Below are positions 1-9,025 of a DNA stretch of 64,000 nt, one piece after another. Made by a program: the position numbers and the translations under genes. Location: positions 682,001 to 746,000 of the forward strand of contig OZ251237.1 in assembly GCA_965240325.2 (NCBI GenBank), written 5' to 3'. Source of the stretch: Rebecca billardiae RCC1528. Lineage: Eukaryota; Haptophyta. Within the stretch, counting starts at the first letter, position 1. Each line of letters opens with the position of its first letter. The notes under the pieces are model-generated. The model ran no database searches. It had not been told where the DNA came from and saw only the letters and a program-made list of their open reading frames with translations.

Positions 1-3000
1 TTGAATCTCAAGGGGATCTCGTACCCGGTGCCGAACTACGTGCCGCTGGTGCGCGAGACGGCGGACGCGGTGATCGGCACCGAGCGCGCGCCGACGATCG
101 TCGGGCAGGAGGCGCTGCTGCGCGGAGTGAACGAGCACCTCGATGCGGCCGGCCGCGTGTGCGTGCTCACCGGGCCGCAGGGCGCGGGCAAAACCACGGT
201 GCTGCGCGACGTGTGCACGAGGCTGCAGGCGTCGGGCGCGCGCCGCGCCATGTACATCCCCCTCGACCCGCTCTCGGACCGGCCGCTGCACGTGTGGCAG
301 GTGGTGTTCCAGCGGCTGCTCGAGGACGCGAAGGCGGCGGCGCTGCTCGCCGATCTGCGCACGCTCGCGGCACAGGCTGAGGCCGAGAGCAGCAACCCGC
401 CGCCGGCCGAGTCAGCGCCGCAGCCGCTGCCGCAGGGGCTGGCGCTGCCCCAGGGGCCGCAGCTCACGCTGGCGGCCGCTGATGCTGCGGACGACTCGGG
501 CTCGGGCGTGACCGCAGGCACGGGCTCGGGCTCCGGCGCAGGCCTCGGCATGGGCGCAGGCCGCATCGCACGCCGCCGCGCCAGCGCCACCGCGCGTGTC
601 GCACCAAGCACCGGCCACGCCGCGCGGCGCCGCTCCCGCATGCTGAGTGGGCTGGCGGGCGGGCGCGGCGCTTCGCAGCTGGTGGAGGAGCCGGCGGCCG
701 AGGTGTCTCAGCAGCTCGCCATGCTGAGGCGGGCCCGGCAGGAGAGCCGCACCTTGGCGGACGCGTCGACCGGCGCGCGCACGGGCCCTGAGGGGACCCA
801 GGCAGACGACAGGCGTCACACGAGGCTCGCGGCGCCGCCTGCGCTGCAGCCGGTGCCGAGCGCGAGCGTGCTCGTGGCGGGCGCCCCGGCGGACGAGCGC
901 ACGGACGAGGGCGACGACGTGCACGCGTCGTTCACGTCACAGCTCGGCGGCAGCTCTCTGTCGGGGTCTGGGTCCCCAAGGCGCGGCTCTGCCCAGCAGC
1001 CTGCCGCCTCCTCCTCAGGGCCCGCGCGGCAGCTCGCGCCGTTGGCCCCGCTGGCGCAGCGCCCACACTTTCGGCCGCGCTACTCCTCGCTCTTTGGCAC
1101 TGTGCTCGCGCCCGGCCAGGGGGCTCTGCCGCCAACTCAGCCAGGCTCACCGATGCGCTCGCCGCTGCGACGCCAGCGCTTCAACGCGGCCGTCGACCCA
1201 TCGCCGTCGCCGCTGCGGCATGAGCCGCGCTCGTCGCCAGGCTTGAGAGCGCGCGCGTGGGCGCGCGCGGCCGGCCCACTCGAGAGGATGAGCGAGGCAG
1301 CGTCGCACGGCTCGAGCCGCTGGAGCGCGAGCGCCTCGCCCGACGGCCCGTCCGGCCGGTTCCGGCTCTCGATCGGCACCGTTCACGCGGAGAGCACCGC
1401 CCCCGCGCGCGGCATCCATCGTGGCGGCCGGGGCAAGAGCACAGGGGACGCCTCCGATTCGGGCGCGACTGAGGCGAGCTCGGAGCTGGCTCGGGCGTCG
1501 GCCATGAGCGACGCCTTCTCGGTCGTGGGCGAGCTGCCTCGGGACTCGATCACCGACGAGCCCACGACGCGGCGCTGGGCCGAGCGTGTCGAACGTCGCG
1601 TCTCAGCCGACGGGCCCAGCCTGCCCAGCCTGGCCGCCTCTCCGCTGCTCGCACCCGTCGAGTCAGCGTTGACGCCGAATTCGATGGTGCCCTCGCCGGG
1701 CCGACCGGGCGACGGCGCATCTGACGCGCCCAGCCGGCTCGAGCTTGCGCGCTCCGGGCGGCCGAGTGACAAGAGCGGGGACGCGGCGCGCTCCGATCGG
1801 CCGAGTGACACGCGCTCGCGCACTGGGCGGCCGAGTGACGCACTCTCGCGCTCCGACCGGCCGAGTGACGCGCGCTCGCGCACTGGGCGGCCGAGTGACG
1901 CGCGCTCTGCTCGGCCAAGTGACGCCTGCTCGCGCACGACGCGCCCGAGCGGGGAGACTGAGCAGCCCGGCGGCGCAGGGCCGGGCGTGGGGCTGGGCGG
2001 TGGCGGTGGCGCGGGCTTGGCGTCCAGCTTTTCATTCCGGGGGCGGAGCAGGGCGAGGGCGACGCGGCTGAGCCACCTGTTTGGGGGCGCCGAGCAGCCG
2101 CAGTCGTCTGGGGCGGCGCCGTTCGCGCCGTCCAGCCCGCGCCACGCCGACATGCGATCGTCCGCGATGGCTGAGTCCCACGCGGGCTTCTTCAACAAGC
2201 TCACCAGCGGCGTGCGGCGCCGCAGCCGGATGATCAGCCGCGTCAACTGGCAGGCGCACGATGGCGGCGACGGCGCGTCGGGCGATGCGAGCGCCGAGCC
2301 AGCGCACGCGACGGCGTCCGTGCGGCCGAGCGCAGAGCCCGGTCGCTCGCTGCGCCCGAGCGGCGAGGGGCCTGGCGCCGCGACCAGCGTGGGCACGACG
2401 CCGCGGGGCGGCGGCGATGCGGCCGCGGAGGCACGGCCGACCACGCTCAGGCTCAAGCGCAAGAAGGCGACGACGCAGTCGCTGGTGAGCCGCGGCCGCA
2501 GCTCCGAAGGGGATGGCGGCGAAGGCATCGGCGGCGGCGGCGCGCTGCGCGGGGGGCGGCGCCGTTCCGAGCTGCGAGCGACGCTGGAGGGCGGATGGAC
2601 CCGCGGAGGCGTCACGCCGCCCTTCCTCTTCCAGTCCGAGCTCCTTCGCTCGAGCCCGAGCCTCGTCGCGTCGCTGCCGGTGCTCAACCCGCTGCTCGCG
2701 CTCGTCGGCGTGCGCCTGCCGGCCGGCCCCGCGCTTAGCCTCGGCGTCAACTTCGAGCGGTTTGCGGACGTGGCGCAGCTCGTGCTGAGCGAGCTGCTGC
2801 GGTTGTCGGGCCGCGAGCTGCTGCTCGCGATCGACAACGCCAACCACATGGACCCGCTCTCGTGGCGGCTGATCGCGCACCCGCGCTTCGCCGAGCTCAA
2901 GGTGAGCGCCTCGCTCGCGCTGCGCGAGCTCACCGCGCAGCAGGCGCGGCTCGTGCACGTGATGCAGCTGCAGGAGAGCCGGCTGCTCTCGCGCGAGGTG

Positions 3001-6000
3001 GCCCCGCTCGAGCGCGACGCGGCCATCGAGCTCTTCAAGTCGCGGCTCGGCGTGTCCCACGAGCTGCCCTCCGCGGTCGAGGGCGCGATGCTGGTGCGCG
3101 CGCAGGGCTCGCCGTATCTCGTGTGCGAGATGGCGCGCTATCTTCTGGACATGGAGTGTGTCCGCTTGGTCGACGGCGTGCCGACGCTCGGCGACGTGAA
3201 GCCGTCTGAGCTGCGCGAGCTGCCGACGATGGAGCACCGCGTCCTACTCGCGCAGATCGATCGGATGCCGCCCGCCGAGCAGCGGCTGCTCAAGACGTGC
3301 GCTCTGATTGGCCACTCGTTCTCGATCGCGGACGTGCACGCGCTGCAGGCGCAGGCGAGCGCCGCCGGCCTCCACTCGTCGCAGGAGATCTCGGACAGCC
3401 TCCTCTCGAGCGAAGATCTCTTTGGAATCTACTTCCAGCTGATGAATCTCGAGCGGCGCGACATGCTGCGGCTCACCGACTCGACGGAGCTCGTCTTCAC
3501 CTTCGCGAAGCGCGTGATCCGCGAGGTTGCGTACGGTACCATGACGTACACGCAGCGCAAGGCCATGCACTCGGTTGCGGCGCAGTGGCTGCGCGCGCGC
3601 CTCCACACGGGCGGGGAGTTCTGCGCGGACGACTTCGTGCGGCTCGCGAGGCATCACCAGCAGGCGGACGACGCGCCCGGCGCGGCGGAGGCGTGGCAGA
3701 GCGCCGCGAAGCTCGCGCTCGCCGACTGCTCGTTCGAGGAGGCCTGTGCGTTTGTGCTTGCCGCGGTCGAGCTGACCGCGCCGCGCGCGGCCGCGGGCAG
3801 CTCGATGCGCAGCTCCGGCTCCGGCGGCCGCGGCTCGATGCGCCGGCTGAGCGTGCCGGCGGACTCGGAGCTCCTGCCGGACGCGACGTGGCTCGTGCTC
3901 GGCGTCTCGCTCCACCACGTCGGCTTCGTCGGCGACGCGGCGCGCACGTTTGAGGACTTTCTCGATCGCGACGACTTTGGCTGGCTCGCGAGCTGCGTGC
4001 CGCGCGCGCGCCGCCGCGCCGAGCGCGCGAGCACGCTGCCGATGACGCGGCTCTCGAAGCGGTTCTCGATCCGAGCGCTCGGCGTGTCCGACAGCGCGTG
4101 GGCGATGGAGGAGCCCGCTGAGCCCGACGTCGCCGAGAGCTCAGTCGAGGGCGGCGGCAGTACAAACCCGCGCCGCCGGCACGGGGCGGGCTCGGCGACG
4201 CACGTGGGCTCGATGGCTCGCTCGGTGATGCCTCTGGTCGCCGAGCGGCGCGAGCCCACGCCGGGCGAGCCGCCGACGAGCGCCAAGCCGCGCGCGTCGG
4301 CGAGCCGAAGGCGGCTGCTCATGGATGCGCGCCCGCCGCTGCTCCGGCTCCGGCCGAGCGCGGCGACGATTGAGAGCGTCGACGAGCGGTGCGGCCTCGC
4401 CCTCACACTCGCAGCGCTGCTCCACCTCACCGCCGCCACGATCGGCCAGCCCAGCGCGGCGCAGACGACCAGCTGCGCGAGCCTGGCCGATCGGGCGCTC
4501 CGGGTGGCCGCAGAAGTGGAGCGGCGCGCCGCGCCCGAGCTCGCGGCGCTGTGCGCGCCGCTGGTGGTGAACGCACGCTCGTGGCCCGCGACCGCCGCGC
4601 GGCTGCTCGCCAAATATGAGCTGCTGGCGGCTCCGCTGCTTGAGGGCGGCGCGGACGCGGCGGGCGTGAGCGTGCTGCCGTCGCCCAGCGAGCGTCGGCC
4701 GCGCGCGCGCACGCTGCACTCCGCGTCCGACGGCGGCGAGCGCGGCGCGAGCGCGGGCCGCGCGATCGCCCGCATGGCGCGGCTGTGCGCGCTCCACCTC
4801 TTTGGTCTCGCGTACCTGAGGCTGGGCGACGTTGAGCGCGGCCGTTATTACGAGCACCTCGCGCTGCACGAGGCGATCCGCTGCCGCTCGCTGCTCATGT
4901 GCCAGCGCTCGTGCCTCGGGCTCGCGCTCGTGCTGTGGGAGGAGGGCGAGCTGCTCGAGGCCGCGCACCTGCTCCAGTACGTGCGCAGCATCTGCGTCGA
5001 CCTCGGCGACGCCCACGGCGCGCAGCTGATGAGCGGCTGCTGCGTGGTCGCGGCCGCCATGCTGCTGCGCTCGACGGGCGACCTCTCCTCGATGGGGCGA
5101 GTCCGGGAGCTCGCCCGGACCTCGGGCGTGCCGGCGATCGAGGCGTTCGTGCTCCTGCGCTCGGCGGACGACGACGCGGCCCCCGAGCTCACCGAGATCG
5201 AATCTCGGGTGCTCGAGCTGCTGCAGGCGCACGACGAGTCCAGCGCCGAGTACAACTGCTTGGCGTACGTGCCTGCCTACTGTCACACGCGCGTGTGTCT
5301 CGAGGTGCTCGCGCGCGGGCTCGGCGACGCCGAGCTCGCGCGCGCGCGCGCGCACGCCGCGGTGAGCCGGCTGAGCGCGCTCGCGGCCGAGTGGCGCGTG
5401 CTGCTGCCGCGCGCGCTGCTGCACGAGGGAGAGCTCGCCGTGATGCTCGGCCAGCGCGGCCGCGCGATCCGGCTGTGGCAGGACAGCTTTCAACTCGCCG
5501 CGCGCTCGGACCTCAAGCTGTGCCGGGCGGAGGTGCTCTCGCGGCTCGCGCTCGTGACGACGGGCGAGCGAGGCGCGTCGTTCATGGAAGCCGCCTCCGA
5601 GTCCTTCCGCGAGCTGGCGCTCCTCTCGGAGGCGGCGGAGGCGGAGGATTGGCTGCAGGCGCACGGCGCGGAATCCTTTGACGTGTGGACGACTGTCGAG
5701 CCCGACGCGCAGCGCGAGCTCGGCGCCGAGCTCGAGGAGCTGCTCGAGCGCGCCGGCGAGCCGTCGAGCGACGAGCACGGGCCTTCGGACGCGGCCGCCG
5801 CCTCGTGGGTGCGCGAGCATATCGCGCTCGTCTCCGAGTCCCGCACGCACGGCGTGAGCCAGCGGGAGACGGACGCGGTGATCAGCCGGATTGCCGAGGG
5901 CAAGCGCAAGCTCACGGAGGATTCGTATCGCGAGCTGCACACGCGCGTGAAGGCGCTGGGCCAGGAGCCGCCGCCCTCGGCCGCGCGCCGCTCGCTCAAG

Positions 6001-6735
6001 TCGTCGGCGAGCTCGACGGGCGACTTGCTGGGTGCCGCCGGGCTGCGCGGCTCGACGGGCGCGGTGGGCGACGGCGCGACGCTCGGCACCGAAGCGAACT
6101 CGGCGCCGCTCCGCACGCGCTCGCGCGCGCAGCTCCTAGGCGCGAGCGCCGCATCCGACCCCGACCGCGCGCTCCTCAGCGCGCATCTGCGCCGCGCAGA
6201 CTCGGACGCATCGTCGCGTGGCACCCCGCAGCAGGACTCGCGCCATGCGCCGCCGCACGCCGGCGCGCCGCACCTGGCGGAGCCATCCCGCTGCAGTGGC
6301 AGCCCGCCCGCGTCGCTCCCGATCGACGAGCGCCGCGCGTCGGTCGAGCGCCGCGCGTCGGTCGAGCGCTCGTCCGTCGATTCGCTCGGCGGCGCGGGCA
6401 GCTCGATTCGGTCCGGCCAGACCAGCGAGACGATCACGCCGCCGGCCGCCGGGCGGCGCTCGCTGCTTCCCAGCCGCTCCATGTCCAAGGCCACGCTGGA
6501 GGACCGCGAGCTGCACAAGATGATCTCGGCCGAGCGCCGCGGCATGTCGTTCCGTACGGGTCTCACCGCGCGCGCTGCCGCCGACTCGTCAGAGTCGGGC
6601 ATCATGGAGCGCCCGCGCGCGGCGACGTCCGATCGTCACGAAGACGATGCGCCGGCGCCGCAGCCGCCACCGACGCGACGCAGCTTCTCCAGCTCGCTCG
6701 AGGAGCGTCGCAACCGGCGACAAGGATCAGGCTGA
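1..6735 (+). CDS. ADCY10-like protein: cyclase-domain tail, split AAA-type ATPase, TPR-like region (5' partial)
   Basis: The frame is open from the first base to a TGA at 6733-6735 (2,244 codons seen), so the gene starts upstream. The first ~15 residues (LKGISYPVPNYVP) resemble the end of a class III nucleotide cyclase domain. An ATPase N-half follows at residues ~25-115 with P-loop GPQGAGKT (59-66). About 750 residues rich in Ser, Arg, Pro, Ala and Gly come next, including RPSDARSRTG-type repeats at ~586-653. The second ATPase half (~870-1190) carries a Walker-B-like LLLAIDN near 940. Residues ~1460-1890 are helical and TPR-like, and the tail is Ser/Arg-rich. This order matches soluble adenylyl cyclase (ADCY10)-type proteins, where ATPase and TPR parts follow the cyclase and serve regulation or scaffolding. 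The cyclase core is outside the window, so its activity cannot be judged. The long insertion inside the ATPase is unusual. No intron is needed within 6.7 kb. Confidence 0.75.
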   Translation: MNLKGISYPVPNYVPLVRETADAVIGTERAPTIVGQEALLRGVNEHLDAAGRVCVLTGPQGAGKTTVLRDVCTRLQASGARRAMYIPLDPLSDRPLHVWQVVFQRLLEDAKAAALLADLRTLAAQAEAESSNPPPAESAPQPLPQGLALPQGPQLTLAAADAADDSGSGVTAGTGSGSGAGLGMGAGRIARRRASATARVAPSTGHAARRRSRMLSGLAGGRGASQLVEEPAAEVSQQLAMLRRARQESRTLADASTGARTGPEGTQADDRRHTRLAAPPALQPVPSASVLVAGAPADERTDEGDDVHASFTSQLGGSSLSGSGSPRRGSAQQPAASSSGPARQLAPLAPLAQRPHFRPRYSSLFGTVLAPGQGALPPTQPGSPMRSPLRRQRFNAAVDPSPSPLRHEPRSSPGLRARAWARAAGPLERMSEAASHGSSRWSASASPDGPSGRFRLSIGTVHAESTAPARGIHRGGRGKSTGDASDSGATEASSELARASAMSDAFSVVGELPRDSITDEPTTRRWAERVERRVSADGPSLPSLAASPLLAPVESALTPNSMVPSPGRPGDGASDAPSRLELARSGRPSDKSGDAARSDRPSDTRSRTGRPSDALSRSDRPSDARSRTGRPSDARSARPSDACSRTTRPSGETEQPGGAGPGVGLGGGGGAGLASSFSFRGRSRARATRLSHLFGGAEQPQSSGAAPFAPSSPRHADMRSSAMAESHAGFFNKLTSGVRRRSRMISRVNWQAHDGGDGASGDASAEPAHATASVRPSAEPGRSLRPSGEGPGAATSVGTTPRGGGDAAAEARPTTLRLKRKKATTQSLVSRGRSSEGDGGEGIGGGGALRGGRRRSELRATLEGGWTRGGVTPPFLFQSELLRSSPSLVASLPVLNPLLALVGVRLPAGPALSLGVNFERFADVAQLVLSELLRLSGRELLLAIDNANHMDPLSWRLIAHPRFAELKVSASLALRELTAQQARLVHVMQLQESRLLSREVAPLERDAAIELFKSRLGVSHELPSAVEGAMLVRAQGSPYLVCEMARYLLDMECVRLVDGVPTLGDVKPSELRELPTMEHRVLLAQIDRMPPAEQRLLKTCALIGHSFSIADVHALQAQASAAGLHSSQEISDSLLSSEDLFGIYFQLMNLERRDMLRLTDSTELVFTFAKRVIREVAYGTMTYTQRKAMHSVAAQWLRARLHTGGEFCADDFVRLARHHQQADDAPGAAEAWQSAAKLALADCSFEEACAFVLAAVELTAPRAAAGSSMRSSGSGGRGSMRRLSVPADSELLPDATWLVLGVSLHHVGFVGDAARTFEDFLDRDDFGWLASCVPRARRRAERASTLPMTRLSKRFSIRALGVSDSAWAMEEPAEPDVAESSVEGGGSTNPRRRHGAGSATHVGSMARSVMPLVAERREPTPGEPPTSAKPRASASRRRLLMDARPPLLRLRPSAATIESVDERCGLALTLAALLHLTAATIGQPSAAQTTSCASLADRALRVAAEVERRAAPELAALCAPLVVNARSWPATAARLLAKYELLAAPLLEGGADAAGVSVLPSPSERRPRARTLHSASDGGERGASAGRAIARMARLCALHLFGLAYLRLGDVERGRYYEHLALHEAIRCRSLLMCQRSCLGLALVLWEEGELLEAAHLLQYVRSICVDLGDAHGAQLMSGCCVVAAAMLLRSTGDLSSMGRVRELARTSGVPAIEAFVLLRSADDDAAPELTEIESRVLELLQAHDESSAEYNCLAYVPAYCHTRVCLEVLARGLGDAELARARAHAAVSRLSALAAEWRVLLPRALLHEGELAVMLGQRGRAIRLWQDSFQLAARSDLKLCRAEVLSRLALVTTGERGASFMEAASESFRELALLSEAAEAEDWLQAHGAESFDVWTTVEPDAQRELGAELEELLERAGEPSSDEHGPSDAAAASWVREHIALVSESRTHGVSQRETDAVISRIAEGKRKLTEDSYRELHTRVKALGQEPPPSAARRSLKSSASSTGDLLGAAGLRGSTGAVGDGATLGTEANSAPLRTRSRAQLLGASAASDPDRALLSAHLRRADSDASSRGTPQQDSRHAPPHAGAPHLAEPSRCSGSPPASLPIDERRASVERRASVERSSVDSLGGAGSSIRSGQTSETITPPAAGRRSLLPSRSMSKATLEDRELHKMISAERRGMSFRTGLTARAAADSSESGIMERPRAATSDRHEDDAPAPQPPPTRRSFSSSLEERRNRRQGSG

Positions 6736-7050
6736 GGCTCATTACGACGTTACGAGTCACGTCGCATGACGTAATACGACTGGACTAATCGAGACTGTCT
6801 TATCGACGACGAGCGCGCGCGTATATATATACTGCGACATCGTCACATCGATCGTCATCAGTCAGACTGCGCGCTGCATTAGCGACATCTTCGCCGCGCG
6901 TGTAGTCGTCTGCTGCATCGGACGTCGGAGACAAGCGCAGCCTTCCGCGTACGCTTTAAAAGATGGCACCGGAGTCGGCGGCCCACATTGTCGGCTCAGC
7001 GGCGTCTTCCGGCGATCGACGCGGGCCGACTGCCATGGACCATGCCCATG

Positions 7051-7099
7051 GCGTCTGGCGATCGAGGCCCGAAGCGGTCGGGCCTCGATCGCCAGACGC
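7051..7099. repeat. Perfect 20-bp hairpin in a convergent 3' region
   Basis: Bases 7051-7070 are the exact reverse complement of 7080-7099, with a 9-nt loop (GAAGCGGTC). Part of the left arm plus loop can also pair with 7103-7113 (CGCTTCGGGCC), so two alternative folds exist. It lies between the ends of two convergent genes (stops at 6735 and 7155). It may structure one or both 3' UTRs. I see no gene in 6736-7154. Confidence 0.7.
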
Positions 7100-7118
7100 G
7101 ATCGCTTCGGGCCGCGAA

Positions 7119-7155
7119 GTTAGCAGGACGCGACGCCAGAGGTCGTCCTGCTAAC
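7119..7155. repeat. 12-bp hairpin abutting the methyltransferase stop codon
   Basis: GTTAGCAGGACG (7119-7130) is the exact reverse complement of 7144-7155, with a 13-nt loop. The distal arm overlaps the last base of the minus-strand TAG stop (7157-7155), so the hairpin begins directly at the end of the coding region. A role in 3'-end formation is possible but unproven. Confidence 0.6.
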
Positions 7156-8747
7156 TACTGGACGCAGAACGTGACCGCAGTGAGGTACGAGCCCTCGGGG
7201 TACAGCGGGTGTACCGGATGGTCCGCCGCGGCGCCGCTCACGCCGAGGACGGTCACCGTGCGCGCATCGGCGGCGGAGGCGGCGGCGCCACCGCCGCCCG
7301 CGGCCGCGGCCTCGTGCACCGTGCGCACCAGCAGCCCCGGCTCGGCCGCCACGGCGGCCGAGCACGAGCAGCTAAGCAGCACGCCGCCTGGGCGCACCAG
7401 CCGCAGGGCGAGTGCGTTGAGCTGGCGGTACTTGCGGATCGCCTTGGGCAGCGTGCGCGCCGAGGGCGCGAGCTTGGGAGGGTCCAGCACGACGACGTCG
7501 TACTGCTTCGGCTTGCCGGGCGCGCCGTCGGCGTCGGCCGGCGGCTCGCGCAGCAACTGCTGCATGAAGGCACTCACCTCGGCGCGCTCGAAGCGCACGC
7601 GCGCGTGCAGCTCGTTGTGCGCCGCGTTGCGCTCGGCGGCGGCGACGGCGTCGGCGGAGGAGTCCACGCCGAGGACGGACGTCGCGCCGGCCGCCGCCGC
7701 GTTCAGCGCGAACCCGCCCGTGTGGCAGCACAGGTCGAGCACCGAGCACTCGCCCGACGCCGACGAGCTGAGAGCGGCACGGACCAGGCGGCGGAGGGCG
7801 CGCCGGTTGTCGCGCTGATCGCAGTAGAAACCCTGCGGGGCGCGGCGCGCGCGCGGCGGGGCGAGTCAGGGGCGGCGCAGGCACGCCGGTACGCGGCGCG
7901 GGGGCCCGGTCCGTGCGCCGCGCACCGTCTTCTGGCCCGTGGCGGGCCGCGCAAAGAACGCCAGCCCAAGCTCATGCACCTCACACTCAGCGTCCTCAGC
8001 CGCCGCCGCCTCCGCCTCCGCACCCGCGGGCTCGAGGCTCCAGCCGTCTTGCTTGAGCCGCATGTCGACGCGGCGCCAGTAGATCGTGGGCGGCGGCGCA
8101 CCCGTCTCGCTCGCACCTGTCGCCTCCGCCGCCACCGCGCCAACCGCCTCCTCAATCGCCGCCCTGTGCACCTCGCACCATCGAGCTGAGACCGAGATCA
8201 CAATGGCCGCCGGTCCAAGCACGTCGACGCAGAGTCCGGAGAGGCGGTCGCCCTCGCCGTTGACGAGGCGGTACGCGGTGGTGTGCTCCTCGCCGGGGGC
8301 GAGCGATGGCAGCCCGAGCGCGGCCTGGCGCACGGTGAGCGCGGCGCGCAGCCGTGCACGAAGCAGCGATTGCAACCCGCCCTCATCAACTGCACGCTTG
8401 GCGAGCAAGGGCACACTCTCCCCGGCGTGGCGCAGAATGCGCACGCGGAACATGGAGTCGGGATTGTACGTACCCCAGCCCACCGTCCGCGGGTTGGTCG
8501 GATGCCCGTCCTGCACGCGCACCAGCTCGCCAGCGGCAAGGCCCTCAGGTGCTTCGGCGACGGCGCCGCCGTAAACGAGCGGGTGGCCATCGCGGAACAG
8601 ACGAGCCTTGCCGCGCTTGAGCGTCACGGCACGGAATGCCGTCGCCGAGGTGGTAGCCGACGGCGGGGCGGTTGAGAGAGCGCGCGCGGAGCGGTACACC
8701 ACGGAGCAGCAGAGCAGCGTCGTGCGCATACGCATCGCCGCCGCCAT
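7155..8747 (-). CDS. RlmI/RlmK-type SAM-dependent (rRNA) methyltransferase with organelle-like leader
   Basis: Two exons: 8747-7926 and 7832-7155, with a 93-nt intron at 7925-7833 (GTGCGC...CGCAG, phase 0). The spliced product is 499 aa. After a leader (RMRTTLLCCSVVYRSARALS) comes a PUA-like RNA-binding domain (VTLKRGKARLFRDGHPLVY) and the linker domain typical of the RlmI family. The intron splits the family hallmark GQKT|GFYCDQRDNR. The Rossmann methyltransferase domain has SAM motif LDLCCHTGGFALNAA, motif IV VVLDPPKLAPS and the SCSCS motif whose Cys is catalytic in m5C enzymes. Bacterial relatives methylate 23S rRNA to 5-methylcytosine using SAM. The leader suggests a mitochondrial or plastid ribosome target, which is inference. 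Without splicing the frame stops shortly after the donor, which supports the intron. Confidence 0.85.
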
Positions 8748-9025
8748 CGCCGACGTGGACGGTCCAGTGCCGACGCGACGCGCAGCGGCGCGAGCCTTAT
8801 TGCCGTATTCTTTTTTCTTATTTATTCGTCATCACTCGCCTGCGGCTTTTTCATTTCTGATTTCCTTTCTCGAGGGCTGGCCGCGCAGGGCGGGTGACCG
8901 CGTCCGTGCCACAGCTGAGTGCTGCCACGGACGCGTGTCATGTCGTCCGATTCAGCGACAGCTGCGCCACTGGCGAACAGTGGCCTCATGCACGTCTTTA
9001 ACAGCTCATTCCAGCTGGTGGTACG

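Noticed and set aside
1383-5940. Long minus-strand ORFs (551, 401, 373 and 599 codons) opposite the ATPase/TPR gene
   Set aside because: They are antisense shadows of a very GC-rich coding sequence. They are Arg/Ala-rich without domains, while the plus frame has clear motifs throughout.
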